61,899 nucleotides of DNA, from assembly GCF_014358015.1 (NCBI RefSeq), contig NZ_JACONV010000025.1, positions 1-61,899 of the forward strand, read 5' to 3'. The notes below the pieces were generated by a model, which was not told the DNA's origin, made no database searches, and saw only the letters and a program-made list of their open reading frames with translations. Shown here piece by piece: positions 10,019 to 17,628 of this stretch. Positions within the stretch are counted from its first letter, which is position 1. Each line of letters begins with the position of its first letter. The stretch is from Pseudomonas triticifolii. GTDB lineage: Bacteria > Pseudomonadota > Gammaproteobacteria > Pseudomonadales > Pseudomonadaceae. The position numbers and the translations under genes were made by a program.

Positions 10019-10736
10019 ACAGCTCGTCGTAACTGCCGTCAGCTTTCATCGCGGCAATTTCGCGGTCGAAGCGGGCGACAATTTCAGCATGTTTCGGATT
10101 TTTCAGGCTGACCAGAATATGCAGGCCATTCTCGCTCAGTGAGCCGGGCAAGAACTCGACGTTGTTTCTGACGTCCTCGGCCTCTCGCGCCAGGTTATAG
10201 CGGGCCACATACTCGTCTTCCAGCGCCAGGTCCACGCGTGCGGCGGCCAGCATGCGTATCGCCATGGAAAAACTCTGTACGGGGATTTTCTTCAACAGGG
10301 CGTCGTTATCGAACGCGGTAGAGTAGGCATATCCGCGCACCACGGCGATCACATACGCATGCAATTGCTCATGCGTCAGACTTTGGACAGTCGAATCGCG
10401 CCGCTTGAGCAGGCGCACACGGTTGACCAGATACTCCTTGGAAAACTGACCGACCCTGGTGCGATCCTCGCTGAACCAGGCGGCGACAAGCACATCATGA
10501 CGCCCTTCGCTCACGCCCAGCATCGCCCGGGCCCAAGGCACTTGCTCGTAGACCGTCGTATAGCCGGCCCGCCGCAACGCGGTGCTGACGATGTCGGTCG
10601 CCAGCCCGCCGTTGAGCAACATGGCATCCGTGAACGGAGGCCAGCGATCGGCAGCGATGCGCAGTTTTTCCGCCGCACCGGCAGACGCCATCGTCAGAAC
10701 AAGCAGAAAACCCATGGCTCGAAGCAGGTATGACAT
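9999..10736 (-). CDS. Periplasmic amino-acid-type solute-binding protein
   Basis: 245-residue protein with a Sec signal peptide (hydrophobic stretch LLRAMGFLLVLTMASAG, cleavage probably before AEKLRIA) and an SBP_bac_3 fold. LRIAADRWPPFTD opens the first lobe, and the later segment with ALEDEYVARYNL is typical. No permease or ATPase genes adjoin it, so it may be an orphan binding or sensory protein rather than part of an ABC importer. ATG 10736 is preferred (AGGA 8 nt upstream). ATG 10742, six bases earlier, leaves almost no spacing to that site. It converges on the YccS-like gene with a 20-bp overlap. Confidence 0.85.
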   Translation of the reverse strand: MSYLLRAMGFLLVLTMASAGAAEKLRIAADRWPPFTDAMLLNGGLATDIVSTALRRAGYTTVYEQVPWARAMLGVSEGRHDVLVAAWFSEDRTRVGQFSKEYLVNRVRLLKRRDSTVQSLTHEQLHAYVIAVVRGYAYSTAFDNDALLKKIPVQSFSMAIRMLAAARVDLALEDEYVARYNLAREAEDVRNNVEFLPGSLSENGLHILVSLKNPKHAEIVARFDREIAAMKADGSYDELFKLHGL

Positions 10737-10916
10737 GCTCATTTTCCTGAAAAGACACGTGTCGACTTCAGACTCTTTCGCGGCAGCGCCGCCATGCAGC
10801 AGGGTGGCTATACGCCTGTATTGAAGACCCTAAATCGCTATCGAACAACCCGAAGAACGGTTGCCTTGCCTGACATGCCTGAAAACGACTAAGGCTCATC
10901 TGCACAGCAGCGTTTA

Positions 10917-10945
10917 TTGGGAATGACGCCAGATGCGTTTAGACT
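10917..10945 (+). promoter_or_regulatory. Putative sigma-70 promoter of the GNAT gene
   Basis: TTGGGA (10917-10922) and TAGACT (10940-10945) with a 17-bp spacer, ending about 30 bp before the start codon at 10976. The -10 TAGACT also appears in the metX promoter of this window. Confidence 0.45.
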
Positions 10946-10975
10946 TCACTTCTGGTTTCTCTGCGAGTCGGCAAC

Positions 10976-11434
10976 ATGTCTATCAAATGGATCTGCAAAC
11001 ATCACACCGAGCTGAACATCGAACAGCTCTACGCCGTGCTGAAGCTGCGCGCAGAAGTGTTCGTGGTGGAGCAGCAATGTGTGTATCTGGACGTGGATGG
11101 TCAGGACCTCACGGGCGACACCTGCCATTTGATGGCGTGGCAGGAAGACACACTGGTTGCGTACCTGCGCCTGCTCGACCCCATTCAGCAAGGGGGTGAT
11201 GTCACCATCGGCCGAGTGGTCACGGCACCTTCGATTCGCAGCAGGGGCATCGGTCATGAACTGATGGTTCAGGCCCTGGAGCACGCCGAACGCAAATGGC
11301 CCGACCAGCCCATCTACCTGTCTGCGCAGGCGCACCTGCAGGGCTACTACAGCCGTTATGGCTTCAATCCGGTGGGCGAGGTCTATATGGAAGACGACAT
11401 CCCCCACATCGGCATGCGTCGGGACCTGGAGTGA
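10976..11434 (+). CDS. ElaA-like GNAT acetyltransferase
   Basis: 152-residue GNAT-family protein. The N-terminal WICKHHTELNIEQLYAVLKL with RAEVFVVEQQCVY matches the ElaA subfamily. The acetyl-CoA-binding region GRVVTAPSIRSRGIGHELM (about residues 78-96) carries the R/Q-x-x-G-x-G/A motif. It is a cytosolic N-acetyltransferase of unknown substrate. ATG 10976 was chosen. It has its own promoter candidate and is followed by a REP pair, so it is probably monocistronic. Confidence 0.9.
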   Translation: MSIKWICKHHTELNIEQLYAVLKLRAEVFVVEQQCVYLDVDGQDLTGDTCHLMAWQEDTLVAYLRLLDPIQQGGDVTIGRVVTAPSIRSRGIGHELMVQALEHAERKWPDQPIYLSAQAHLQGYYSRYGFNPVGEVYMEDDIPHIGMRRDLE

Positions 11435-11497
11435 AGACGCTGCTGCGCGGTAGCCCCCCTCGTTGTACGCACGTCTAGCTGGATCGCTACAAAACGA

Positions 11498-11587
11498 GTG
11501 GGAGCGAGCTTGCTCGCGAAGACCGCATTGCGGACGCCTGATTCCTGGCGGCTGTACCTACAGGTTCGTGAGCAAGCTCACTCCCAC
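11498..11587. repeat. REP pair (GCGAGCTTGCTCGCGAA core)
   Basis: Inverted arms GTGGGAGCGAGCTTGCTCGC and a mirror GTGAGCAAGCTCACTCCCAC with two differences. This is a third REP core type, lying between the convergent GNAT and winged-helix genes. Confidence 0.8.
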
Positions 11588-11603
11588 ACTGTACGTACAT
11601 CGC

Positions 11604-11900
11604 TCACGGATACCCCAACACCGCCTTGATGGTGCTCAGGTGATGGGTGATCCAGTCCCGGTCGATGGCACCCCAGTCGATGATCCGGTATCGCCCGGAA
11701 TGGTTGCGGGCACCTTCCTGTTGTTCGAACTCGCACTGGATGTCCAGGTCCGCCAGCGCAGCGATGGTGTCCTGAGCTGTACGGCGCGGCATGCCGGTCA
11801 CTTTTTCCAGTTCCGGGACGCTGCTGGCAAGCTGACAGTCGATCAGGTACGCCACGTACAAACGGCGGTAGAAACTGCTTTTGGTCTTGCTGACCTCCAT
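11604..11900 (-). CDS. Small winged-helix (HTH) protein
   Basis: 98-residue basic protein. SSVPELEKVTGMPRRTAQDTIAALADLDIQCEF (about residues 25-57) reads as a helix-turn-helix with recognition helix PRRTAQDTIAAL, followed by a wing-like C-terminal part. It is probably a DNA-binding regulator with unknown targets. ATG 11900 is preferred because AAGGA lies 7 nt upstream. A TTG at 11915 in frame is unlikely. It lies 22 bp downstream of the YgjP-like metallopeptidase gene on the same strand, so the two are likely co-transcribed. Confidence 0.8.
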   Translation of the reverse strand: MEVSKTKSSFYRRLYVAYLIDCQLASSVPELEKVTGMPRRTAQDTIAALADLDIQCEFEQQEGARNHSGRYRIIDWGAIDRDWITHHLSTIKAVLGYP

Positions 11901-11922
11901 CTTTGTATCCTTCAATGCGGTG

Positions 11923-12450
11923 TCAGGTGATCGATCCAGAGGCGGACTGCAGGTCGCGGTACGTCAGGTAGATGCGCAGGTCGAATTCCAGTTGGTGGTA
12001 GCCGGGAAGCATGTGCTCACACAGCTTGTAAAAGGCTTTGTTGTGATCCGATTCCCGAAAGTGCGCGAGTTCGTGAACCACGATCATCTGCAGAAACTCG
12101 GGCGGCGCTTCCTTGAACAGCGACGCCACGCGAATCTCGTTCTTGGCCTTGAGCTTGCCACCCTGCACCCTTGAAATTTTAGTATGCAAGCCCAGCGCAC
12201 GATGGGTCAGGTCCAGACGATTATCGAATAGGACCTTGTCGATGTTAGGTGCATTGCGCAGGTGGTCCTGCTTGAGGCTCAGGGCGAAGGCATACAACGC
12301 CTTGTCACTCTGAATCTGATGCCGCGCCGGATAACGCTGCTGCAGATAGTCCGCCAGGCGCCCCTGCGCGATCAGCTCACGCACCTGGTCCTGTAGGGCC
12401 TGCGGATAAGCTTGCAGGTATTTGAGCGGCGCGTGGCTGGGCGAAGTCAT
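11923..12450 (-). CDS. YgjP-like (DUF45/M48-type) zinc metallopeptidase
   Basis: 175-residue protein with a zinc-binding HELAH motif (in VVHELAHFRESDHNKAFY, about residues 130-147), a typical DUF45/WLM-like arrangement in which the second part DHNKAFY supplies the third ligand region. It is related to E. coli YgjP. Proteolytic activity is inferred from the motif, not known. ATG 12450. It is followed at 22 bp by the small winged-helix gene on the same strand, and it starts 51 bp downstream of the end of the GGDEF-EAL gene. Confidence 0.85.
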   Translation of the reverse strand: MTSPSHAPLKYLQAYPQALQDQVRELIAQGRLADYLQQRYPARHQIQSDKALYAFALSLKQDHLRNAPNIDKVLFDNRLDLTHRALGLHTKISRVQGGKLKAKNEIRVASLFKEAPPEFLQMIVVHELAHFRESDHNKAFYKLCEHMLPGYHQLEFDLRIYLTYRDLQSASGSIT

Positions 12451-12501
12451 GGGCTCGAAGTACAGTCTGAAAAGCGGCCATTCTACAGCAATCAGCCCGC
12501 C

Positions 12502-14619
12502 TCAAGCCCGCAGTTGGACGTGCGCCGGAAAACGCAGTGCCTCCTCGGCCAGCATCGGATGAGCGATGAAAAACCCCTGCACCACCTGACAGCCATTGCT
12601 GACCAGCCACTGATACTGCTCGTGGGTTTCGACACCTTCAGCGATGACCAGCATGTCCAGGTTGCGACACAGATCAATGATGCTGCGCGCCAACGCGGCC
12701 TCGCGAGGCGACCTCAGGATGTTGGCGACGAAATGCCGGTCCAGCTTCAGCGTGTCCAGTTGCAGGTTGCGCAAATGCGACAGCGAGCACTCGCCGGTGC
12801 CGAAATCGTCCAGCGCGACGCGCACGCCGATGTCATGCAGCTCCCCCAGTTGCTTGTGGCTGTGGGAGAGGTTATGCACCAGCGAGCTTTCAGTGATCTC
12901 CACTTCCAGCTGACCCGGCTTGAGTTCGAAGCGGTCCATGGCACGCTTGAGCTCCGACACCAGATTGGGCATGCAGAACTGCGTAGGGCTGACGCAGACA
13001 CTGAGCACCACGTCGGAAGAGAACACACCGCTCCAGGCTTGTCGCTGCTCCGCGCCCTGATCAAAAATCCAGCTGCCCAGTCTGTTGATCAGTCGGGTTT
13101 CTTCCAGCAGCGGGATGAACAGAGCGGGCGGCACGTCGCCCACCGCAGGATGCTGCCAGCGCAACAGCGCCTCGAACCCCCGCAGCCTGCCGTCTGCAAC
13201 ATGGATTTGCGGCTGATACACCACCGAAAAATCCTTGCCGTCGATGGCCGTGCGCACACTTTCTTCGAGCATCAGACGCGAGCGCGCCCGACCGTTCATG
13301 TTCTGATCGTAAAAGCGGTATTGCTGGCGTCCGGCGCGCTTGGCCTCGTACATGGCGATGTCCGCTGCGCGCAACAGGCCATCCAGGTTGGCACCACACT
13401 CGGGGTAGGTAGCAATCCCGACGCTGGCCCCAAGCGTGATGTCCACCCCATCGACATGCCGGCGACCCGACACGCGCTCGATCAGCTTTTCGGCGATCTT
13501 GGCGGCCTGCTCGGGGTAGTCCAGGCCATCAATGACCACCGTGAATTCGTCACCGCCAATACGCGCCAGAATATCGTACGGGCGCATGCTGTCTTTCAAC
13601 TGCTCGGCGACCCAGAGCAGCACCTGGTCACCGGCATCGTGGCCCAGCGCATCGTTGATCTGCTTGAAGCCGTCCAGGTCCATGTACAGCACCACCAGGT
13701 ACTTACCGCCCTGATCGTTGCGTCCCAGCATGCCCTCGACGGCCTGGTAGAAGCCGCGCCGGTTGAGCAGCCCGGTCAGGGCATCGGTCACCGCCTGCTT
13801 TTCCAGTTGCTGATACAGATCACGCACCACCGACATGTCGAGCACGGTGATGACCATGGCCTTCTGGTCGGCAGGCAGCGCCGCACACGACAACGCCACC
13901 GGCAACTGCTGATCTTGAGGGGTCAGCAGGACGGCGTCGTGGACGCGGTAGGTATCGGCCCTGCGGTAATGTTTGTAGAAGCCTGACTCCAGCCAGCTTT
14001 CGACATGCGGCTTATGAATGTAATCCAGCCACCGCGTGCCGCGCAGCTGTTCCACGGTGGAATTGAGCAGGAAGCAGATGGCAGGGTTGGCGAAGCGGAT
14101 CACGCCGCCTTCATCCACCACCAGAATGCCTTCGGCCACGTTGGCCAGCACCGACGCATTGAAGGCACGCGCCTCTTCTAGCTCATGGGACAATTTCTGC
14201 AGCGCACGGCGGTTACGCTGCTGTTCCAGCAACGTCTGCACCTTGGGCTTGAGAATATTGGGATCGAAGGGCTTGAACAGGTAGTCGGTCGCACCGCTGG
14301 CATACCCCTTCTGCACCGCATCCTTGCTTTGCTCGTTGGCAGTCAGAAAGATAATCGGTGTCAGCCGGGTACGCTGGCTCCCGCGCATCAGGCGTGCCAC
14401 CTCAAAGCCGTCCATGCCGGGCATCTGGACGTCCAGCAACACCAGGTCGACCTCGTGCTCCAGCAGGACGGTCAACGCTTCAACACCTGAACTGGCCGTG
14501 ATGATGCGCCAGTCGGTCCTCTGCAGGACGGCGCACATCGTTACCAGGTTTTCCGGGTAATCATCTACAACGAGCAGTACCGAAGAGCCATCAACTGGCT
14601 GGGTTTGGGCGCATTCCAT
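12502..14619 (-). CDS. REC-PAS-GGDEF-EAL cyclic-di-GMP signalling protein
   Basis: 705-residue cytosolic protein. An N-terminal receiver domain (VVDDYPENL, LLDVQMPGMDGFEVA, about residues 15-135) and a PAS-like domain (about 150-270) come first. A GGDEF domain with intact GGDEF and an RxxD inhibitory site (RPYD) five residues before it lies at about 290-450. An EAL domain with FEALLRW, EITESS, DDFGTG and AEGVE (about 460-705) completes the protein. Both diguanylate cyclase and phosphodiesterase motifs look intact, so it could be bifunctional, with its output set by phosphorylation of the receiver Asp. No histidine kinase is adjacent. ATG 14619. Confidence 0.93.
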   Translation of the reverse strand: MECAQTQPVDGSSVLLVVDDYPENLVTMCAVLQRTDWRIITASSGVEALTVLLEHEVDLVLLDVQMPGMDGFEVARLMRGSQRTRLTPIIFLTANEQSKDAVQKGYASGATDYLFKPFDPNILKPKVQTLLEQQRNRRALQKLSHELEEARAFNASVLANVAEGILVVDEGGVIRFANPAICFLLNSTVEQLRGTRWLDYIHKPHVESWLESGFYKHYRRADTYRVHDAVLLTPQDQQLPVALSCAALPADQKAMVITVLDMSVVRDLYQQLEKQAVTDALTGLLNRRGFYQAVEGMLGRNDQGGKYLVVLYMDLDGFKQINDALGHDAGDQVLLWVAEQLKDSMRPYDILARIGGDEFTVVIDGLDYPEQAAKIAEKLIERVSGRRHVDGVDITLGASVGIATYPECGANLDGLLRAADIAMYEAKRAGRQQYRFYDQNMNGRARSRLMLEESVRTAIDGKDFSVVYQPQIHVADGRLRGFEALLRWQHPAVGDVPPALFIPLLEETRLINRLGSWIFDQGAEQRQAWSGVFSSDVVLSVCVSPTQFCMPNLVSELKRAMDRFELKPGQLEVEITESSLVHNLSHSHKQLGELHDIGVRVALDDFGTGECSLSHLRNLQLDTLKLDRHFVANILRSPREAALARSIIDLCRNLDMLVIAEGVETHEQYQWLVSNGCQVVQGFFIAHPMLAEEALRFPAHVQLRA

Positions 14620-14935
14620 GCTACTTCTCTATGTGTGGCAAGACGCCTGGAGCTCAGGAAGACCGTCATGCTTATAAAGTGAACTCTAGCCCCGTCTCAG
14701 CAAAAGCAGAAGCAAGCCAGCCATTTGCCATCATCAAAGTAGGACCTAACCGACTAACGGTAGTTTCCTACACGCCCTACGGGTCGTGCGCTGCGGGAAA
14801 AGTGACAGCACTTTGACGTCATTTCGTCGACAATTTTCCATTAACAAATTGTCCTACAACCCGTATAAAGCCCCGTCAAACCCTCTGACTAGAGGCCTCC
14901 CTTGCTGGCAAACAGACATACCGGATGGACACACA
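14620..14935. other. 316-bp intergenic region between divergent genes
   Basis: Divergent regulatory region between the GGDEF-EAL gene and the PL7 lyase. It is clearly AT-richer than the flanking genes and contains the strong sigma-70-like promoter at 14841-14869. I see no gene in it. Confidence 0.6.
14841..14869 (+). promoter_or_regulatory. Strong sigma-70-like promoter of the PL7 lyase
   Basis: TTAACA (14841-14846) and TATAAA (14864-14869), 17 bp apart, each 5 of 6 to consensus. It would give a leader of about 60 nt before ATG 14936. Confidence 0.6.
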
Positions 14936-15607
14936 ATGATTGATCTTGGCACGTGGCAACTCAGCATTCCCGTGGGCTCACCACCCAAGACCATTGAGAC
15001 CGCACAATTGGTAAAGGGTTACGACGGCAAGTACTTCGAATCCAAATCAAAATCGATTTTTTTCTGGGCACCGGTCACAGGCTCCAAGACCGATAACGCC
15101 AAATACGCACGAAGCGAGCTACGCGAGACATGGCCTGACGGCACCCTGCGAAACTGGATGTACCCTGACGCAGACAACTTCCTCAATGCCACTCTGGAAG
15201 TCGATCAGGTCCCCTCTTCCGGCAAGATCGTCATCGGCCAGATCCACGCGTATGAAAGCACCGAGCCAATGCTCAAGGTCGAGTATCAATACAAGGACGC
15301 CGACAAGGCGGGCGACATCGTGGTCAAGGTGCGCAAGCGCTTCGATGACGACGAGAGCAAGGTGTACAAGATCGCCGAAGGCGTGCCGCTCAACGAGAAA
15401 TTCAAATACATCATTCACCTCAGCCCCGGCGGCCAACTGAGCGTCAGCGCGCGCAACGTGAACTGGAACACCCAGGTCAGTTCGAGCTGGCGTGACAAGC
15501 CGCTGTACTTCAAGGCGGGCGTCTACACTCAGGACCACACCGGTTATAGCAGCGAAGGCGGCAAGGCCACGTTCTATAACCTGGACATCGATCACAACAA
15601 GACCTGA
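14936..15607 (+). CDS. Polysaccharide lyase family 7 protein (alginate lyase-like)
   Basis: 223-residue PL7 beta-jelly-roll protein. The three family blocks are visible: YARSELRET (about residue 58, catalytic Arg/Glu region), IGQIHAYE (about 98, catalytic His) and YFKAGVYTQD (about 190, catalytic Tyr). PL7 enzymes cleave alginate by beta-elimination. No signal peptide is present from ATG 14936. The longer in-frame reading to 14786 adds nothing secretory and passes through the promoter. The protein therefore looks cytosolic, or is exported or released another way. A bidirectional-looking terminator follows. Confidence 0.88.
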   Translation: MIDLGTWQLSIPVGSPPKTIETAQLVKGYDGKYFESKSKSIFFWAPVTGSKTDNAKYARSELRETWPDGTLRNWMYPDADNFLNATLEVDQVPSSGKIVIGQIHAYESTEPMLKVEYQYKDADKAGDIVVKVRKRFDDDESKVYKIAEGVPLNEKFKYIIHLSPGGQLSVSARNVNWNTQVSSSWRDKPLYFKAGVYTQDHTGYSSEGGKATFYNLDIDHNKT

Positions 15608-15631
15608 ACGCTACGCACCGCCGAAAACGAA

Positions 15632-15663
15632 AACGGCCCGCACTCACCAGAGTACGGGCCGTT
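15632..15663. terminator. Intrinsic terminator between PL7 lyase and putP
   Basis: Perfect 9-bp stem AACGGCCCG / CGGGCCGTT with a 14-nt loop, A-rich on the left and T-rich (TTCTTTATAT) on the right, placed between two convergent genes. It can serve both. Confidence 0.8.
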
Positions 15664-15692
15664 CTTTATATAGCGCGATGAAGCGTTCGTGA

Positions 15693-17180
15693 TCAGCGGT
15701 TGGCCTGGTAGTCCTTCTCGGCCGCCAGGAAGCGCGCCTGCATCGATGCAGAAGCGCCTTTACCGATCAGGCTGAACAGCACGATCGCAATGCTGGCGAA
15801 GATGAAGCCAGGAATGATTTCGTACAAGCCACTCGTGCTGAACTGTTTCCAGAGCACCACGGTAACGGCACCGACGATCACACCGGCCAGCGCGCCGTTG
15901 CGGGTCATGCCTTTCCACAGCACCGAAATCAGCACCACCGGCCCGAACGCCGCGCCAAAGCCTGCCCACGCGTAGCTGACCAGACCCAGCACACGGTTTT
16001 CCGGGTTAGCTGCCAGCAGAATGGAAATGACTGCAATCAGCAGTACCATCGCGCGACCGACCCACACCAGTTCCACCTGCGAAGCGCTTTTGCGCAGGTA
16101 CGCTTTATAGAAGTCCTCGGTCAGCGCACTGGAGCACACCAGCAACTGGCAGCTCAGCGTACTCATCACCGCCGCCAGAATCGCCGACAGCAGCACGCCT
16201 GCAACCCACGGGTTGAACAGCAGCTTGGCCAGTTCGATGAAGACCCGCTCCGGGTTCTCGGTCACAGGCCCTGCCACATCGGGGTGCGCAGAGAAGTAGG
16301 CGATACCGAAGAAACCTACCGCCACGGTGCCGCCCAGGCACAGGATCATCCAGGCCATCGAGATGCGGCGGGCCTTGGCAATCGACTTGACCGAATCCGC
16401 CGCCATGAAGCGCGCGAGGATGTGCGGCTGACCGAAATAGCCCAGGCCCCAGGCCAGCAAGGAGATGATGCCGATGAAGGTGGTGTTCTTGAACATGTCG
16501 AAGCTGGTCGGATCCTTCGCTTCGATGGCCAGGAACGTGGTGTCCACGCCGCCAGTCGCCAGCAACACGATGATCGGCGTCAGGATCAGTGCAAAGATCA
16601 TCAGCGTGGCCTGCACGGTGTCTGTCCAGCTCACCGCAAGGAAGCCGCCGACAAACGTGTAGGCAATGGTCGCTGCTGCGCCGGCCCACAAGGCAGTTTC
16701 GTAGGACATGCCAAAGGTGCTTTCAAACAGACGCGCGCCGGCAACGATGCCTGATGCGCAGTAAATGGTGAAGAACACCAGAATCACGACAGCCGAGATG
16801 ATGCGCAACAGGCCGCTGTTGTCTTCAAAGCGGCTGCTGAAATAGTCAGGCAGGGTCAGGGCATCACCATTGTGCTCGGTCTGCACACGCAGACGACCGG
16901 CCACGAACAGCCAGTTCAGGTAGGCACCGATGATCAGGCCGATGGCGATCCAGCTTTCCGACAGGCCCGACATGTAGATAGCACCCGGCAACCCCATCAG
17001 CAGCCAGCCGCTCATGTCCGACGCACCGGCCGACAACGCCGTGACCACGCTGCCCAGACTGCGTCCGCCGAGGATGTAATCCGAAAGGTTGTTGGTGGAT
17101 CGATAGGCCATGAGGCCGATCAGGACCATTGCCGCGATGTAGATCACAAACGTGATCAAGGTAGGGTTACTGACACTCAT
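15693..17180 (-). CDS. putP: Sodium/proline symporter PutP
   Basis: 495-residue SSS-family transporter, the usual PutP length, with about 13 membrane segments. RSTNNLSDYILGGRSLGS and LSAGASDMSGWLLMGLPGA near the N-terminus are the Na+/proline-binding signatures. It imports proline for PutA. The start is ATG 17180. A longer reading from 17273 adds a non-membrane leader and is rejected. It is divergent from putA across a 448-bp region with GTTGCA sites, consistent with PutA autorepression of both genes. Confidence 0.95.
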   Translation of the reverse strand: MSVSNPTLITFVIYIAAMVLIGLMAYRSTNNLSDYILGGRSLGSVVTALSAGASDMSGWLLMGLPGAIYMSGLSESWIAIGLIIGAYLNWLFVAGRLRVQTEHNGDALTLPDYFSSRFEDNSGLLRIISAVVILVFFTIYCASGIVAGARLFESTFGMSYETALWAGAAATIAYTFVGGFLAVSWTDTVQATLMIFALILTPIIVLLATGGVDTTFLAIEAKDPTSFDMFKNTTFIGIISLLAWGLGYFGQPHILARFMAADSVKSIAKARRISMAWMILCLGGTVAVGFFGIAYFSAHPDVAGPVTENPERVFIELAKLLFNPWVAGVLLSAILAAVMSTLSCQLLVCSSALTEDFYKAYLRKSASQVELVWVGRAMVLLIAVISILLAANPENRVLGLVSYAWAGFGAAFGPVVLISVLWKGMTRNGALAGVIVGAVTVVLWKQFSTSGLYEIIPGFIFASIAIVLFSLIGKGASASMQARFLAAEKDYQANR

Positions 17181-17318
17181 GAGTTCTGCCTTGGCATTGT
17201 TTTTATTTGGCACCTGATGACCAAAGAGGATGACAACTGAACTCCAGCTCTCCCCCGTCTCTTCACCCGACACCGCGCTGGCGATTCACTTCACAGAAAT
17301 GAACAGCTAATGACTACG

Positions 17319-17389
17319 GTTGCACCGTGGGAACGAATCCTATTAAACAAACTGAATTAGGTGCAACCAATTTCATCCAGCAAGTTGCA
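17319..17389. promoter_or_regulatory. PutA operator cluster, putP side
   Basis: Three GTTGCA sites at 17319-17324 (+), 17362-17367 (-) and 17384-17389 (+), each extended to GTTGCACC or close to it. GTTGCA is the known core bound by the ribbon-helix-helix domain of E. coli PutA. The middle site falls within a plausible promoter region for putP. Confidence 0.65.
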
Positions 17390-17539
17390 CCTACCACAAA
17401 AAACCGGATAGTTACGCTTTGACGCCCTATTTTGGGGCGCAAAGCCGACAGTATTCAAATAAAACTGCACCCCGATGACGCATGCAGAAGGTTTTCCCGG
17501 CACGCCAGCAAAAACGTCATGAAATATTATGAAAAAAAG

Positions 17540-17585
17540 GTTGCACCCGGTTGCACCTCACCGAGAACCGAGGCTAATCTGCAAC
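17540..17585. promoter_or_regulatory. PutA operator cluster, putA side
   Basis: GTTGCA at 17540-17545 and 17550-17555 (10-bp spacing, same face of the helix) and its complement at 17580-17585, ending 43 bp before the putA start. A further TGCAAC lies inside putA at 17769-17774. An imperfect hairpin (CTTTGACGCCC / GGGGCGCAAAG) at 17416-17443 separates the two clusters. Confidence 0.65.
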
Positions 17586-17628
17586 AAAGCCGATGCCACA
17601 TCCGTCGTGGCTACAATGAGGACAACAT

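Noticed and set aside
12412..13986. 524-codon open frame on the plus strand inside the GGDEF-EAL gene
   Set aside because: Antisense shadow; the peptide is His/Gln/Arg-rich with no fold-like features.
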